A DNA stretch of 64,000 bases from Meiothermus sp. QL-1. GTDB lineage: Bacteria; Deinococcota; Deinococci; Deinococcales; Thermaceae. The stretch spans positions 248,001 to 312,000 of the forward strand of contig NZ_QQSV01000001.1 in NCBI RefSeq assembly GCF_003351145.1, given 5' to 3'. The notes below the pieces were generated by a model. That model had not been told where the DNA came from. It ran no database searches and was given only the letters and a program-made list of their open reading frames with translations. Positions 28,226 through 37,132 of the stretch are shown piece after piece. The translations under genes and the position numbers were made by a program. How positions within the stretch are numbered: position 1 is the stretch's first letter; each line of letters begins with the position of its first letter.

Positions 28226-31174
28226 ATGACGCTTACCGAGCCTGAACTGTTGAACCGCTACCTGCCCGGCCTGCCCCAGGTGGCCCGGGCCCTGCTCTTT
28301 GCCCGAGCAAATGGTTCCCGCCTGCTTCTGTGCCCTCCCGAGCGGCTTGCCCTTTACCAGGACCTCTCGGCCTTGGGGGTTCCGGCCTATGTGAACCCTG
28401 GTCTGGAGGCCTGGGGCGAGGCCCAGGTGGTGGTGATGAGCTACGAGGAGGCCCTGGCCCCCTTTCCCGAGGACCCCGCGGCCTGGCGCTTGGGCCTTCA
28501 GGTGGGCCAGCGCTACCTGCGCGAGGCCCTGCTGGAGCAGCTGGCCCGCATGGGGTATGTGCGGGGGGAGGACTTCGAGGTGCGGGGGGAGGTTTTGGAG
28601 CTGGGGGAGGTGCGCTTGGAGTTCTACGGCGATGAGCTGGAGGGCCTGTGGGTGGCAGGGGAGGCCCGGCCGCGCCATCTCCTCACCCCCCGGCCGGGCA
28701 AGGCCGAAGGGTGGGGATCCCACAAGCTGCGCCACTTTCCGGGAACGGTCTTCCTGGATACCCCGGCCCTGGCCCCTGCCGAGCTGTGGCCCCTTCTGGA
28801 GGGGCGGGCGCTGGTCAGCTTTGGCCTGGGGGGGCCCGAGCTTCCCCCCTTGCACCTGCCCTACCAGCCCCTGCCTCCCTACCGGGCGCGGGTCTCGAGG
28901 TTCGTGGAGGACGTGGGGCGCTGGCTTGGGGAAGGCTACGCGGTGGTCTTATTCTACCGCCACTCCAAAAGCCTGGGTTACCTGCGCCAGAAGCTGGCGG
29001 GCTTGCCGCTGCGGACGCTCTCGGTCCTCGAGCTCCGCCCAGGGAGCCTCAGCCTGGTGCCTGCGCCCTTCGAGGGGGCCTTTTTGGACCCGGAGGCCCG
29101 CACGGTCTACCTGAGCGAGGCCCACCTCTACGCCTTCGGGGGGGGCGAGGCCCTGCGGCGCCGGGTGGTGGGGGGTGAGGTGGCCGATCCTGGGGCTTTG
29201 GCCGTGGGCGATTACCTGATCCACCCCGAACACGGCATCGGGCAGTACCTGGGGCTAGAGACCCGCGAGGTGCTGGGGGCCAAGCGGGACTACCTGGTGC
29301 TGCGCTACGCGGGGGAGGCCCGGCTGTATTTGCCGGTCGAGCAGCTACCCTTCCTCAAACGCCACCCCGGCACCACCGACGACCCGCCTGCTCTCTCCTC
29401 CCTAGGTAAGGGCGAGTGGAAAAGGCGCCGGGAGCGGGCGGCCAAGGACGCTTTAGAGCTTGCCCAGCGCCTGCTGGTGCTGCACGCCAAGCGCGAGGCC
29501 ACCCCGGGCCGCGCCTTTGGCCCTCTGCCGGAGTGGGACCCCCTGGTCGAGCGCAATTTCCCCCACACCCTCACCCCCGACCAGAAGAGGGCTTTGGAGG
29601 AGACCCTGCGCGACCTCGAGGCCCCCCGCCCCATGGACCGGCTCATCTCGGGCGACGTGGGTTTTGGCAAGACCGAGGTGGCCCTCCGCGCAGCCTTCCG
29701 GGTGGTGGGGCATGGGGCCCAGGTGGCCCTTCTGGTGCCCACCACCCTTCTGGCCGAGCAGCACCGGGAAACCTTCCAAAGTCGCCTGGCAGGGCTTCCG
29801 GTGCGGGTGGCGGCGCTTTCGCGCTTTACCCCCGAGCGGGAGGTGCGCGAGATTCTGAAAGGGTTGGAAGCAGGCACGGTGGACATCGTTATCGGCACCC
29901 ACCGGCTTCTTTCGCCCGACGTGCGCTTCAAGGACCTGGGCCTTTTGGTGGTGGACGAGGAGCACCGCTTTGGGGTGGCCCAGAAGGAGCGCATCCGCGA
30001 GCTCAAGGAGGCGGTGGACACCCTGTACCTCTCCGCCACCCCCATTCCCCGCAGCCTCTACAGTGCGCTGGTGGGCCTCAGGGACCTCTCCAGCATCCAG
30101 ACCCCACCCCCAGGCCGCAAGCCCATCCGCACCGTGCTCGCCCCCTTCGACCCTGCTTTGGTGCGGCAGGGTATCATGGACGAGCTCGAGCGGGGCGGCA
30201 AGGTCTTTTACGTGCACGACCGGGTGGCCACCATTCCGGCCCGGCGCAAATACCTAGAGACCCTGGTGCCCGAGGCCCGCATCGGGGTGGTGCACGGGCA
30301 GATGGGCGAGGCCGAGGTGGAGGAGACCATGCTGGCCTTCGCCGAGGGGGCCTTCGATGTGCTTTTGGCCACCACCATCATCGAGTCGGGCCTCGACATC
30401 CCCGAAGCCAACACCATCCTGGTGGAAAGGGCGGACAAGCTGGGCCTGGCCGCGCTCTACCAGCTCAGGGGGCGGGTGGGCCGGCGCGACCAGGAGGCCT
30501 GGGCCTACCTCTTCCACCCCCTTCGCCTCACCGAGGGGGCCGAGCGGCGGCTTGCCGCCCTGGCCGACCTCTCGGACCTGGGCTCGGGCCATCTTCTGGC
30601 CGAGAAGGACATGGAGATAAGGGGGGTGGGAAACCTTCTGGGCCCTGAGCAGCATGGGCACATCCGCGCGGTGAGCCTGGAGGTTTACACCGAGCTGCTC
30701 GAGGAGGCCATCCGCAAGCTCAGGGGCGAGGAAATGGAACCCGAACGGCACGTTACCCTCGACCTACAGCTCTCGGCCCGCCTCACCCCGGAGTACATCC
30801 CCAGCCCCGCAGCCCGCAGCCGCTACTACGGCCGGCTGGCCGAGTGCAAGAACCTGGCCCAGCTCTCCCGGCTGGTCAAAGAGCTGAAGGAGCGCTACGG
30901 CCCGGCCCCCGAGGAGGTGGAGAACTTCCTGGCCCTCACCCGCCTGCGCCTTCTGGCCGAGGGGCGGGGGGTGGTTTCCATCACCGAGGACCTGATCTAC
31001 CTGCAGATTGCCTTTGCCAAGCCGGGTTTCGACTACGACGCCAAGGCCCTGCGCGAGCTGCCCTTCCGGGTGGAGCCCACCCAGTATCCCCCGGGCTTCC
31101 GCATTCCCAAGAAGGGGTTGCAGGGGCGCGGGGTGGTGCAGGCCTTGAGCGAGGTGCTCTACCTGGTGGGTTGA
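28226..31174 (+). CDS. mfd: Transcription-repair coupling factor
   Basis: Protein of 982 residues, shorter than the E. coli enzyme (1148). Order: a UvrB-like N-terminal module, the RNA-polymerase interaction domain (GDYLIHPEHGIGQYLGLE near residue 330), helicase motifs with Walker A SGDVGFGKTEVA near 470, DEEH near 575, SATPIPRS and TIIESGLDIPEANT, the TRG region QLRGRVGRRDQEAWAYLF, and the C-terminal D7 domain. It removes stalled RNA polymerase and recruits UvrA. The end overlaps the convergent DJ-1-like gene by 16 bases. Confidence 0.97.
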   Translation: MTLTEPELLNRYLPGLPQVARALLFARANGSRLLLCPPERLALYQDLSALGVPAYVNPGLEAWGEAQVVVMSYEEALAPFPEDPAAWRLGLQVGQRYLREALLEQLARMGYVRGEDFEVRGEVLELGEVRLEFYGDELEGLWVAGEARPRHLLTPRPGKAEGWGSHKLRHFPGTVFLDTPALAPAELWPLLEGRALVSFGLGGPELPPLHLPYQPLPPYRARVSRFVEDVGRWLGEGYAVVLFYRHSKSLGYLRQKLAGLPLRTLSVLELRPGSLSLVPAPFEGAFLDPEARTVYLSEAHLYAFGGGEALRRRVVGGEVADPGALAVGDYLIHPEHGIGQYLGLETREVLGAKRDYLVLRYAGEARLYLPVEQLPFLKRHPGTTDDPPALSSLGKGEWKRRRERAAKDALELAQRLLVLHAKREATPGRAFGPLPEWDPLVERNFPHTLTPDQKRALEETLRDLEAPRPMDRLISGDVGFGKTEVALRAAFRVVGHGAQVALLVPTTLLAEQHRETFQSRLAGLPVRVAALSRFTPEREVREILKGLEAGTVDIVIGTHRLLSPDVRFKDLGLLVVDEEHRFGVAQKERIRELKEAVDTLYLSATPIPRSLYSALVGLRDLSSIQTPPPGRKPIRTVLAPFDPALVRQGIMDELERGGKVFYVHDRVATIPARRKYLETLVPEARIGVVHGQMGEAEVEETMLAFAEGAFDVLLATTIIESGLDIPEANTILVERADKLGLAALYQLRGRVGRRDQEAWAYLFHPLRLTEGAERRLAALADLSDLGSGHLLAEKDMEIRGVGNLLGPEQHGHIRAVSLEVYTELLEEAIRKLRGEEMEPERHVTLDLQLSARLTPEYIPSPAARSRYYGRLAECKNLAQLSRLVKELKERYGPAPEEVENFLALTRLRLLAEGRGVVSITEDLIYLQIAFAKPGFDYDAKALRELPFRVEPTQYPPGFRIPKKGLQGRGVVQALSEVLYLVG

Positions 31175-31686
31175 AGGCCCAGGTGGGTCCAGATGCTTGC
31201 TGCAGGGTTGGCCCAGTCCAAGAGGGCCTGCAGCAGGGCAAGGTAGCCCTGGGTGGTGCAGAGCTTCCCCTGCCAGTGATAGGGGGCCGCCACCGGCTCC
31301 AGGTGGGCTGCACGAAGGGCCTCGTGAGCCAGCGGATGGGCAGCGGCTTTGCCCGAGAGATGGCCGGCCTCGAGCAAGAACAAGGCCCCGTTGGCCCCGG
31401 TCCAGACTGCCTGAAGCCCTTCCCAAACCTCCTCCAGCCAGGCCCGGTGCTCTGCCTCCCGGCCCAGCCTGCGCATCTGGGACCCCCCTGGGATTACCAG
31501 CAGCTCGAGCCCGGGGCGGGCTGCCAGGGTGTACTTGGGTGTCCAGACCGCCCCGGCATTTCCCTCCAAGGAGGCGCGGCTGCGGGCCAGGGTGAAGCCC
31601 TCCCACTGCAGAAGTCGGGCCACCTCTAGGGCCAGCGCGGCCTCAGCCTCCAAAAAGCCTGGGGTGAGCAGGACCCCCATCCGCAT
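31159..31686 (-). CDS. DJ-1/PfpI-like protein lacking the nucleophile cysteine
   Basis: Protein of 175 residues. The layout resembles the DJ-1/PfpI superfamily: MGVLLTPGFLEAEAALALEVARLL at the start, ELLVIPGGSQMRRLG (strand with PGG), and an elbow-like segment WTGANGALFLLEAGHLSGKAAAHP. In active members the elbow begins with a cysteine (C-x-GA); here that position is Thr, so peptidase or glyoxalase chemistry is unlikely. It may be a binding or regulatory relative. The ATG at 31680 is an alternative start. Confidence 0.65.
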   Translation of the reverse strand: MRMGVLLTPGFLEAEAALALEVARLLQWEGFTLARSRASLEGNAGAVWTPKYTLAARPGLELLVIPGGSQMRRLGREAEHRAWLEEVWEGLQAVWTGANGALFLLEAGHLSGKAAAHPLAHEALRAAHLEPVAAPYHWQGKLCTTQGYLALLQALLDWANPAASIWTHLGLQPTR

Positions 31687-31749
31687 GGCCCCATGCTACT
31701 AGAGCCACGGCCTTACCCGGGCTAAAGACTCCCGCGCTATCCTAGCCGC

Positions 31750-32466
31750 ATGGGACGAGTCGGTTGGTACGGGATGGTGCTCCTGCTGGCGGGAAGCTGG
31801 GCCCAGGCCCAGGTGGCGCCGGAGGCCGCTCGAATGCTGGACAGGATGCGCCTGGCCCACGGGGGGGCGGCGCTGGCGGGCTTGCGCACCTACCAGGAGA
31901 CCGCCACCCTCACCACCTTTGCCGGTCCAGCGCCGGAGCGGAGCCTGACCGTGGTTTCCTACGTGGACTTCACCCGGGGCTGGCTGCGCCTGGAGTACCG
32001 GGATGGAACCAGGCCCATCCAGATACTCCAGGTCACGCCCTCGGGGGGGGAGAGCTGGAGCATGGAGGGGGGAAGGCGGCGGCTCGAGCCCGATTTCGCC
32101 CGGGAGTTGCGCCGCGGCCTCCACCAGACCTGGTATGGCCTGCGGCTGGGCGGCAGCGGGCGGGAGATGGCCCAGCTCCTGGGCCAGCGCACCTTTGGCG
32201 ACCTCACCGGCTGGGCCCTTGTGGTGCGCACCCAGGGCAGCCAGACCACCTACCTGGTAGACCGGCAAAACCGCCTTCTAGCTGAGCGCTACGAGAGCCA
32301 GCAAGGCCAGCTCACGGTCCTGTACGCCGACTGGCGGGTGGTAGGTGGGGTTCGCATTCCCTTCCGCGCCCGTCTTTACAGCGAGGGGGTTTTGTTTGCC
32401 GAGGTAAGGGTGCGGGAGGCCCTGGTCAACCCTCCCCTGGGGCCCGAGACCTTCCGGTTGCCCTGA
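31750..32466 (+). CDS. Exported protein, LolA-like beta-rich fold
   Basis: Protein of 238 residues with a signal peptide (cleavage after AQA near residue 20). The mature part begins EAARMLDRMRLAHGG and runs through many alternating beta strands (YQETATLTTF, WLRLEYRDG, YLVDRQNRLLAERYE), a pattern seen in LolA/DUF4292-like lipoprotein-binding folds. Function not known. TATCCT (31738-31743) lies 6 bases before the ATG, indicating leaderless transcription, divergent from the DJ-1-like gene. Confidence 0.6.
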   Translation: MGRVGWYGMVLLLAGSWAQAQVAPEAARMLDRMRLAHGGAALAGLRTYQETATLTTFAGPAPERSLTVVSYVDFTRGWLRLEYRDGTRPIQILQVTPSGGESWSMEGGRRRLEPDFARELRRGLHQTWYGLRLGGSGREMAQLLGQRTFGDLTGWALVVRTQGSQTTYLVDRQNRLLAERYESQQGQLTVLYADWRVVGGVRIPFRARLYSEGVLFAEVRVREALVNPPLGPETFRLP

Positions 32467-32514
32467 TGTGACCTGGACAACCCAAAAAAAGGCCCCGAGG
32501 GGTAAGAATGAAGC

Positions 32515-33765
32515 ATGCTCAAACGGGGGTTGTGGGGGCTGGTCCTCCTCCTCGGGCTGGCGCTGGCCAGCCCGGCCCAGGACCTGTTCAACGAGGCCAG
32601 CCGACTTTTGTCCAGCTACTATGGGGGCTTTGCCCAACTCAGGATTGAGGAGCTCAGGCAGAAGTACCAGCAGGAGCTGGAGAAGGCCTGCGCCCAGGAG
32701 GCAACCTGCCCCACCCAGAAGGCCCACCCGGTAATCCAGGCTCTGGTGGCCGAGGTGGGTGACCGCCACACCCGCTTTTTTACCCCGGAGGAGTACGCCG
32801 AGATTCAGCGGCGGCTGTCGGGTGGGCAAAGCAGCCGTCCCCAGCTTGGGGTGCAGCTCCAGGTGGTGCCGGGGCTGGCTGGGCTTGTGGTGGTGGAGGT
32901 GCTGAGCGAAAGCCCTGCCGAGGAGGCCGGGCTGCGCCGGGGCGACCGCATTCTGGCAATAAACGGCGAGCCTCTTCCGGAGGCCGAGTCGGAGCGCCTT
33001 GCGTTCCTGCGCGAGCGGGTGGGCGAGCTTCCCCTTAGCCTCACCATAGAGCGGGCCCAAAGGCGCCTGGAGGTGGTGGTGCAGCCCCGCGTCATTTCGC
33101 TGCGCCAGCTTCCCAGCCTGGTGCTGCGCCCCGATGGGGTGGCGGTGCTGCGCATCCCCTCCTTCAGCGGTTACCAGCAGGTGGGGCCGCGCATCCATGA
33201 GCTGGTGCGCCAGGCCCAGGCAGGGGGGGCCTGGGGCATGGTCGTGGACCTGCGCAACAACGGGGGAGGCCTCCTGAGCGAGTGCCTGGTGGGGGCCGGG
33301 GCCTTTGTGGAGGAGACCTACCGGCGGCTGGAGGACAACCTGCGCCCAAGCGAGCAGGGGTACAAAAACGGCTACTACTACTTCCGCTCGGGTGGCCAAG
33401 AGCGTCCGCAGTACCTGGTGCAGCCTGCCCGCTGGACGGGCCCGGTGGTGGTGCTGGTCAACGAGCGCACCGCTTCCTGCGCAGAGTTCTTCACCTTCGA
33501 CCTGCAGGAAGGGCGCAAAATCCCGGTGATCGGGCAGCCTACCGCCGGGGTGGGCAACACCACCACCATCTTCCTGCGCCTTTTTGACGGCTCGGGCCTG
33601 CAGGTCACCACCGCCAAGGCCCAGCGCAGGGACGGGAGCTACTACCAAGACCGGGTCATCCCCGACCTGAGCCTGGCCGAGGACTGGGGAGCGCTGGCAG
33701 AGGGACGCGACCTGCTTTTGGAGAAGGCGGTGGAGCTTCTGGCCAAGATGGCGGGGAGGTTCTAG
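32515..33765 (+). CDS. S41-family protease (CtpA-like) with PDZ domain
   Basis: Protein of 416 residues with a signal peptide, a PDZ domain (LGVQLQVVPGLAGLVVVEVL... EEAGLRRGDRILAINGEPL, residues about 105-160) and an S41 domain. The Ser-containing block NERTASCAEFFTFDLQ is present, but the usual FGKG segment that carries the catalytic Lys is replaced by PTAGVGNTT. That resembles the IRBP/tricorn-like S41 branch, where Lys is not used. It probably cleaves C-termini of exported proteins in the periplasm. TAAGAA lies 6 bases before the ATG. Confidence 0.85.
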   Translation: MLKRGLWGLVLLLGLALASPAQDLFNEASRLLSSYYGGFAQLRIEELRQKYQQELEKACAQEATCPTQKAHPVIQALVAEVGDRHTRFFTPEEYAEIQRRLSGGQSSRPQLGVQLQVVPGLAGLVVVEVLSESPAEEAGLRRGDRILAINGEPLPEAESERLAFLRERVGELPLSLTIERAQRRLEVVVQPRVISLRQLPSLVLRPDGVAVLRIPSFSGYQQVGPRIHELVRQAQAGGAWGMVVDLRNNGGGLLSECLVGAGAFVEETYRRLEDNLRPSEQGYKNGYYYFRSGGQERPQYLVQPARWTGPVVVLVNERTASCAEFFTFDLQEGRKIPVIGQPTAGVGNTTTIFLRLFDGSGLQVTTAKAQRRDGSYYQDRVIPDLSLAEDWGALAEGRDLLLEKAVELLAKMAGRF

Positions 33766-33815
33766 ACCCTGGCTTTGCAGAGTGGTGCAGCTTGCGGGGG
33801 CTGTGAGCTAGGGCT

Positions 33816-33844
33816 CCTGCGGGATTATCTGCAGGCTTTCTTTA
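33816..33844 (+). terminator. Possible terminator after the S41 protease
   Basis: CCTGC (33816-33820), 10-base loop, GCAGG (33831-33835), then ctttcttt. The stem is only 5 bp, so this is weak, but it is the only candidate in the 125-bp gap. Confidence 0.35.
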
Positions 33845-33890
33845 GCTGTTTCACATGTTTCAACCCCTTCCTAGCCCTAGAGTTGGCGGT

Positions 33891-34259
33891 ATGAAATGGC
33901 TTTTTGCCCTCGCGCTGGTATCCTCGTTGGCACTGGCCCAGATTCGCGTTAGCGTGGAGACGCTCCCTCCCCCTACCCTAACCCTGAGCGCTGAGCTGCG
34001 GGTCACGCTGGTGCCGGGGGTTGTTGTGGTGGAAAGGGTGCCCGAGCCCCAGGGAATTCTGGTGGTCTATCGGAGCAGCCGCGCGGCCGAGGTTTACGAG
34101 CACCATCACCGCGACCTGGTGGCCCGGGGGTGGGTCCGGGTCAAGTATCAGGCCGAGGAGGGGCGCTACAAAGCCGAGTACCGCCGCGGCAAGGCCAAGG
34201 CCAAGCTCGAGGTGCGCGACCAGCGGGGGCGTATCGAGGTGCGGATAAAGGAAGGCTAG
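33891..34259 (+). CDS. Small exported protein of unknown function
   Basis: Protein of 122 residues with a signal peptide (MKWLFALALVSSLALAQ). The mature part has a beta-strand-rich first half and a very basic second half (YKAEYRRGKAKAKLEVRDQRGRIEVRIKEG) that could bind a polyanion such as nucleic acid or a wall polymer. No family recognised. TAGAGT (33878-33883) lies 7 bases before the ATG, supporting this start over an in-frame ATG at 33855. Confidence 0.65.
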   Translation: MKWLFALALVSSLALAQIRVSVETLPPPTLTLSAELRVTLVPGVVVVERVPEPQGILVVYRSSRAAEVYEHHHRDLVARGWVRVKYQAEEGRYKAEYRRGKAKAKLEVRDQRGRIEVRIKEG

Positions 34260-34285
34260 ACATCGGCTGGCTCCTGGCATAGACT
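34257..34285 (+). promoter_or_regulatory. tRNA-Ala promoter
   Basis: -35 TAGACA (34257-34262), 17-base spacer, -10 TAGACT (34280-34285), 11 bases before the tRNA. The -35 overlaps the stop codon of the preceding gene. Confidence 0.7.
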
Positions 34286-34296
34286 AAGCGATGCCT

Positions 34297-34372
34297 GGGG
34301 CCGTGGCGCAGTTGGGAGCGCGCTTGAATCGCACTCAAGAGGTCGGGGGTTCGAGTCCCCTCGGCTCCACCA
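34297..34372 (+). tRNA. tRNA-Ala (anticodon CGC)
   Basis: A full 76-base cloverleaf with encoded CCA: acceptor GGGGCCG/CGGCTCC, D-stem GCGC/GCGC, anticodon stem CTTGA/TCAAG with loop ATCGCAC (anticodon CGC, reads GCG), T-arm with TTCGAGT. The acceptor contains the G3-U70 wobble pair that marks tRNA-Ala, which confirms the identity independently of the anticodon. Confidence 0.96.
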
Positions 34373-34402
34373 AAAACCCGGCGGGCCCGGGTTTTTTCTT
34401 TT
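34373..34402 (+). terminator. Intrinsic terminator of tRNA-Ala
   Basis: AAAACCCGG (34373-34381), loop CGGGC, CCGGGTTTT (34387-34395), then a run of T. Perfect 9-bp stem directly after the CCA end. Confidence 0.92.
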
Positions 34403-34426
34403 AGGCGGTATAGCTACAAGCTTTTC

Positions 34427-34485
34427 TACACCAGCCTACCTTTGAGATTGTGTAGCCCATTCAAAGGTACAAACCCACTGGTGTA
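34427..34485. repeat. Nested inverted repeat downstream of tRNA-Ala
   Basis: Outer arms TACACCAG (34427-34434) and CTGGTGTA (34478-34485); inner arms ACCTTTGA (34438-34445) and TCAAAGGT (34461-34468); 15-base loop. The elements TGTAGCCCAT, TGTAACCCAT and GGGTGTAG in and after it look like decayed copies of one unit. The stretch is AT-richer than its surroundings. It could be a structured RNA, an attachment-like site beside a tRNA, or an operator. The TTGGTATACC motif follows at 34492-34501. Confidence 0.55.
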
Positions 34486-34573
34486 ACCCATTTGGTATAC
34501 CTGCATTGCTGGGTGTAGAGATGCGAGGTCTAGCTTAGAACAAGCCCACACAAATTCACCTACCCTAGGGGCT

Positions 34574-34765
34574 ATGGAAAGCATTCTCACCACTGCGCAG
34601 CCCGCTTCCAAACTTCCCCAGTACCCCCAGCGCAACGAGCGCCCAGCCCGCCTGATCATCAGCCGCCCCCAGCCCAGGTGCCCGGTCAAGGTGATTTGGG
34701 AGGGCTTCCGCATGAGCAAGGCCTGGGGCGACGCCCTCGAGACCTACGGCCTCGAGCAGGAGTAA
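34574..34765 (+). CDS. Small basic protein of unknown function
   Basis: Protein of 63 residues. TACCCT (34561-34566) lies 7 bases before the ATG, the usual leaderless spacing, which supports expression. The first half is proline-rich and probably disordered; the second half (CPVKVIWEGFRMSKAWGDALETYGLEQE) looks folded, with a single cysteine and several aromatics. No family recognised. Confidence 0.55.
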   Translation: MESILTTAQPASKLPQYPQRNERPARLIISRPQPRCPVKVIWEGFRMSKAWGDALETYGLEQE

Positions 34766-34768
34766 GGG

Positions 34769-35341
34769 CTATCCCTGGCCGATGGTTACAGTGGGCTCAT
34801 TGCCGGGTTTCCATTTGATGGTGCACCCAATCGCGTCGGCCCGGGTAAAAGGAGGCTCGGCCCCCTGGGTAAGGGCCTCCAGCACCAGCGCCAGCGTATG
34901 CTCGCTCACCCCTTCGGGGTTTTTAGGCTGGTCGTTGACCCGGCCGTGGTAGCGGAGCCTGCGCTCCGAGTCGAATACGAAGGCCTCGGGGGTGCGCAGG
35001 GCCTTGTAGGCTTTGGCGGTGGTCTGGCTTTCGTCTAGAAGATAGGGGAAAGGGATGCCGTGCTCCTTGGCGAAGGTCCGCATGCCCTCCGGGGAATCCT
35101 CGGGGTAGCGGGTGTAGTCGTTGGGGTTTATGCCCACGAAGGCCACCTGCCCCTGGTACTTCTTCGCCAGGTCCACGATTTCCTTGATGGAGCCCTTCAC
35201 GTAGGGGCAGTGGTTGCACATGAATAGCACCACCAGTACGGGCTCGGAAAACTCCGAAAGCCGTCGAGGCTTGCCGTCGAGGTCGGGAAGCTCAGCGTCA
35301 ATCAGCGGGGCGCCTAGGGCTAGTTGGTCGTACTGTAGCAT
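34769..35341 (-). CDS. Thioredoxin-fold peroxiredoxin-like protein
   Basis: Protein of 190 residues: [23 protein letters not shown] leads into [21 protein letters not shown], where CNHC is the CxxC redox motif and P is next to it, followed by [17 protein letters not shown] and [21 protein letters not shown]. It belongs to the AhpC/TSA-like thioredoxin family often annotated with CNxCPY. No signal peptide, so cytoplasmic. TAACAT lies 6 bases before the ATG. Confidence 0.88.
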   Translation of the reverse strand: MLQYDQLALGAPLIDAELPDLDGKPRRLSEFSEPVLVVLFMCNHCPYVKGSIKEIVDLAKKYQGQVAFVGINPNDYTRYPEDSPEGMRTFAKEHGIPFPYLLDESQTTAKAYKALRTPEAFVFDSERRLRYHGRVNDQPKNPEGVSEHTLALVLEALTQGAEPPFTRADAIGCTIKWKPGNEPTVTIGQG

Positions 35342-35437
35342 AGCTGCATGTTACCCCAACCCCCTCCCGCCCAGCCAGCGGGTTCATAAGCGCGCCCTAT
35401 GCTTTTCTTCTCAAGGCGCAATACAATCGGTTAGGTT

Positions 35438-36826
35438 ATGGCGCATGCGGTGGTAATCCTCGCGGCCGGTCTGGGCACCCGGATGAAGTCCAAGCTGCCC
35501 AAGGTGCTCCACCCCCTGCTGGGGAAACCCCTGGTGGGCTACTGCATCGATGCGGCCTTCCAAAGTGGGGCCGAACGGGTGGTGGTGGTGGTGGGCCACG
35601 GGGCCGAGCAGGTGCGGCAGGCTTTTGCCAGCCATCCCCGGCTGGTCTTTGTGGAACAAAAAGAGCAGCTCGGCACCGCCCACGCTCTGGCCCAGGCCGA
35701 GGCGGTGCTGGCCGACTTCCCCGGACCCATCGTGGTTACCCAGGGCGACACCCCGCTCACCCGCCCCGAGACCCTGAAGGGTTTGGTGGAGGTGCTGAGG
35801 CGGGAGCAGGCCGGGATGGCCCTTCTCACCATGAGGCTTCCCGACCCCACCGGCTATGGGCGCATTGTGCGGGACGAAAAGGGAGAGATTTTGCGCAATG
35901 TGGAGCAAAAGGACGCCCGCCCTGAGGAACTGGCCATCCAGGAAATCAACCCAGGGGTATACTGCTTTGACGCCTCACTTTGGGCAATGCTCCGGCGGGT
36001 GGATAACCAAAACGCAGCGGGCGAGTACTACCTGCCCGACCTCATCCAAATCTACCGCGCGGCAGGGCAGAAAGTGGCCTCCCTCGAGGCCAAAGACCCA
36101 GAGGAGCTCCTGGGGGTCAACTCCAGGGCCCAGCTCGCCCAGGTGGAGGCGGTGCTGCTCGGTCGCCTGCGGGCCCACTGGATGGCCCAGGGGGTGCGGA
36201 TGGTGCTGCCGGAGACGGTCTACCTCGAGCCCAGCGTGGAGCTGGCCCCGGATGTGGTCCTTTGGCCGGGCGTCGTCTTGCGGGGCCAGACCCGCCTGGG
36301 GGAGGGGGTGGAGGTGGGTGCCTACGCGGTGCTCACCGACACCACCGTGGAGCCCTACGCCAAGGTGAAGTCCCACAGCGTCTGCGAGGGGGCCTACATC
36401 GAGCAGGGAGCCGATGCGGGGCCCTTTGCCCGGCTGCGCCCGGGGGCCTATTTGGAGCAGGAGGCGCATGTGGGCAACTTCGTCGAGGTCAAGAATGCCC
36501 GCCTGGGGCGGCGGGCCAAGGCCGGGCACCTGGCCTACTTGGGCGATGCCGAGGTGGGGGAGGAGTCCAACATCGGGGCGGGGGTCATCACCGCCAACTA
36601 CGACGGGGTGCGCAAGCACAAGACCACCATCGGCAAGCGGGCCTTCGTGGGTTCCAACAGCGTCCTCATAGCCCCTGTGACCCTGGGGGATGGGGCTTTT
36701 GTGGCGGGGGGCAGCGCTATCAACCAGGATGTGCCGGCGGAGGCCTTGGCCATCGCGCGTGAGCGCCAACGAAACATCGAGGGCTACCGGCGCAGGCGCG
36801 AGCAGGAGACCTCTGGGGCTGGCTAG
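35438..36826 (+). CDS. glmU: Bifunctional GlmU: acetyltransferase and uridyltransferase
   Basis: Protein of 462 residues. The N-terminal pyrophosphorylase domain begins ILAAGLGTRMKSKLPKVLHPLLGKP and has TAHALAQAEAVL and VTQGDTPLTRPETL; the C-terminal half is a left-handed beta helix with hexapeptide repeats and the active-site region ARLRPGAYLEQEAHVGNFVEVKNA. It makes UDP-N-acetylglucosamine for peptidoglycan. TACAAT at 35422 lies 10 bases before the ATG. Confidence 0.97.
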   Translation: MAHAVVILAAGLGTRMKSKLPKVLHPLLGKPLVGYCIDAAFQSGAERVVVVVGHGAEQVRQAFASHPRLVFVEQKEQLGTAHALAQAEAVLADFPGPIVVTQGDTPLTRPETLKGLVEVLRREQAGMALLTMRLPDPTGYGRIVRDEKGEILRNVEQKDARPEELAIQEINPGVYCFDASLWAMLRRVDNQNAAGEYYLPDLIQIYRAAGQKVASLEAKDPEELLGVNSRAQLAQVEAVLLGRLRAHWMAQGVRMVLPETVYLEPSVELAPDVVLWPGVVLRGQTRLGEGVEVGAYAVLTDTTVEPYAKVKSHSVCEGAYIEQGADAGPFARLRPGAYLEQEAHVGNFVEVKNARLGRRAKAGHLAYLGDAEVGEESNIGAGVITANYDGVRKHKTTIGKRAFVGSNSVLIAPVTLGDGAFVAGGSAINQDVPAEALAIARERQRNIEGYRRRREQETSGAG

Positions 36827-36883
36827 CCTGGGCTTTCAGTTCGGTTTCAGCTTGGGGAGTAAACTAAGGGTGAGGAGCGTGCC

Positions 36884-37120
36884 ATGAACCTGGGAATGCC
36901 TGAGATTCTAATCATTCTGCTCATCGCCCTTTTGCTCTTCGGTCCGCGCAAGCTGCCGGAGCTGGGCCGCAGCCTAGGCCAGAGCATCCGGGAATTTCAG
37001 CGGGGAGTGCGGAACGTGCGCGAGGAGTTTGAAAAGGCCGCGGACGTGAAGGAGTTCAAGGAGATCAAAGAGGAGCTGAGCAAGCCGCTGGAGGAGAAGA
37101 AGCCCGAGGCCAAATCCTAG
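36884..37120 (+). CDS. tatA: Sec-independent protein translocase TatA
   Basis: Protein of 78 residues: N-terminal helix with the hallmark FGPRKLPELGRSLG (residues 20-33) and a charged amphipathic tail. Together with TatC just downstream it moves folded proteins carrying twin-arginine signals. Good ribosome site (gaggagcg). Confidence 0.95.
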   Translation: MNLGMPEILIILLIALLLFGPRKLPELGRSLGQSIREFQRGVRNVREEFEKAADVKEFKEIKEELSKPLEEKKPEAKS

Positions 37121-37132
37121 GAGGGGTGCACC

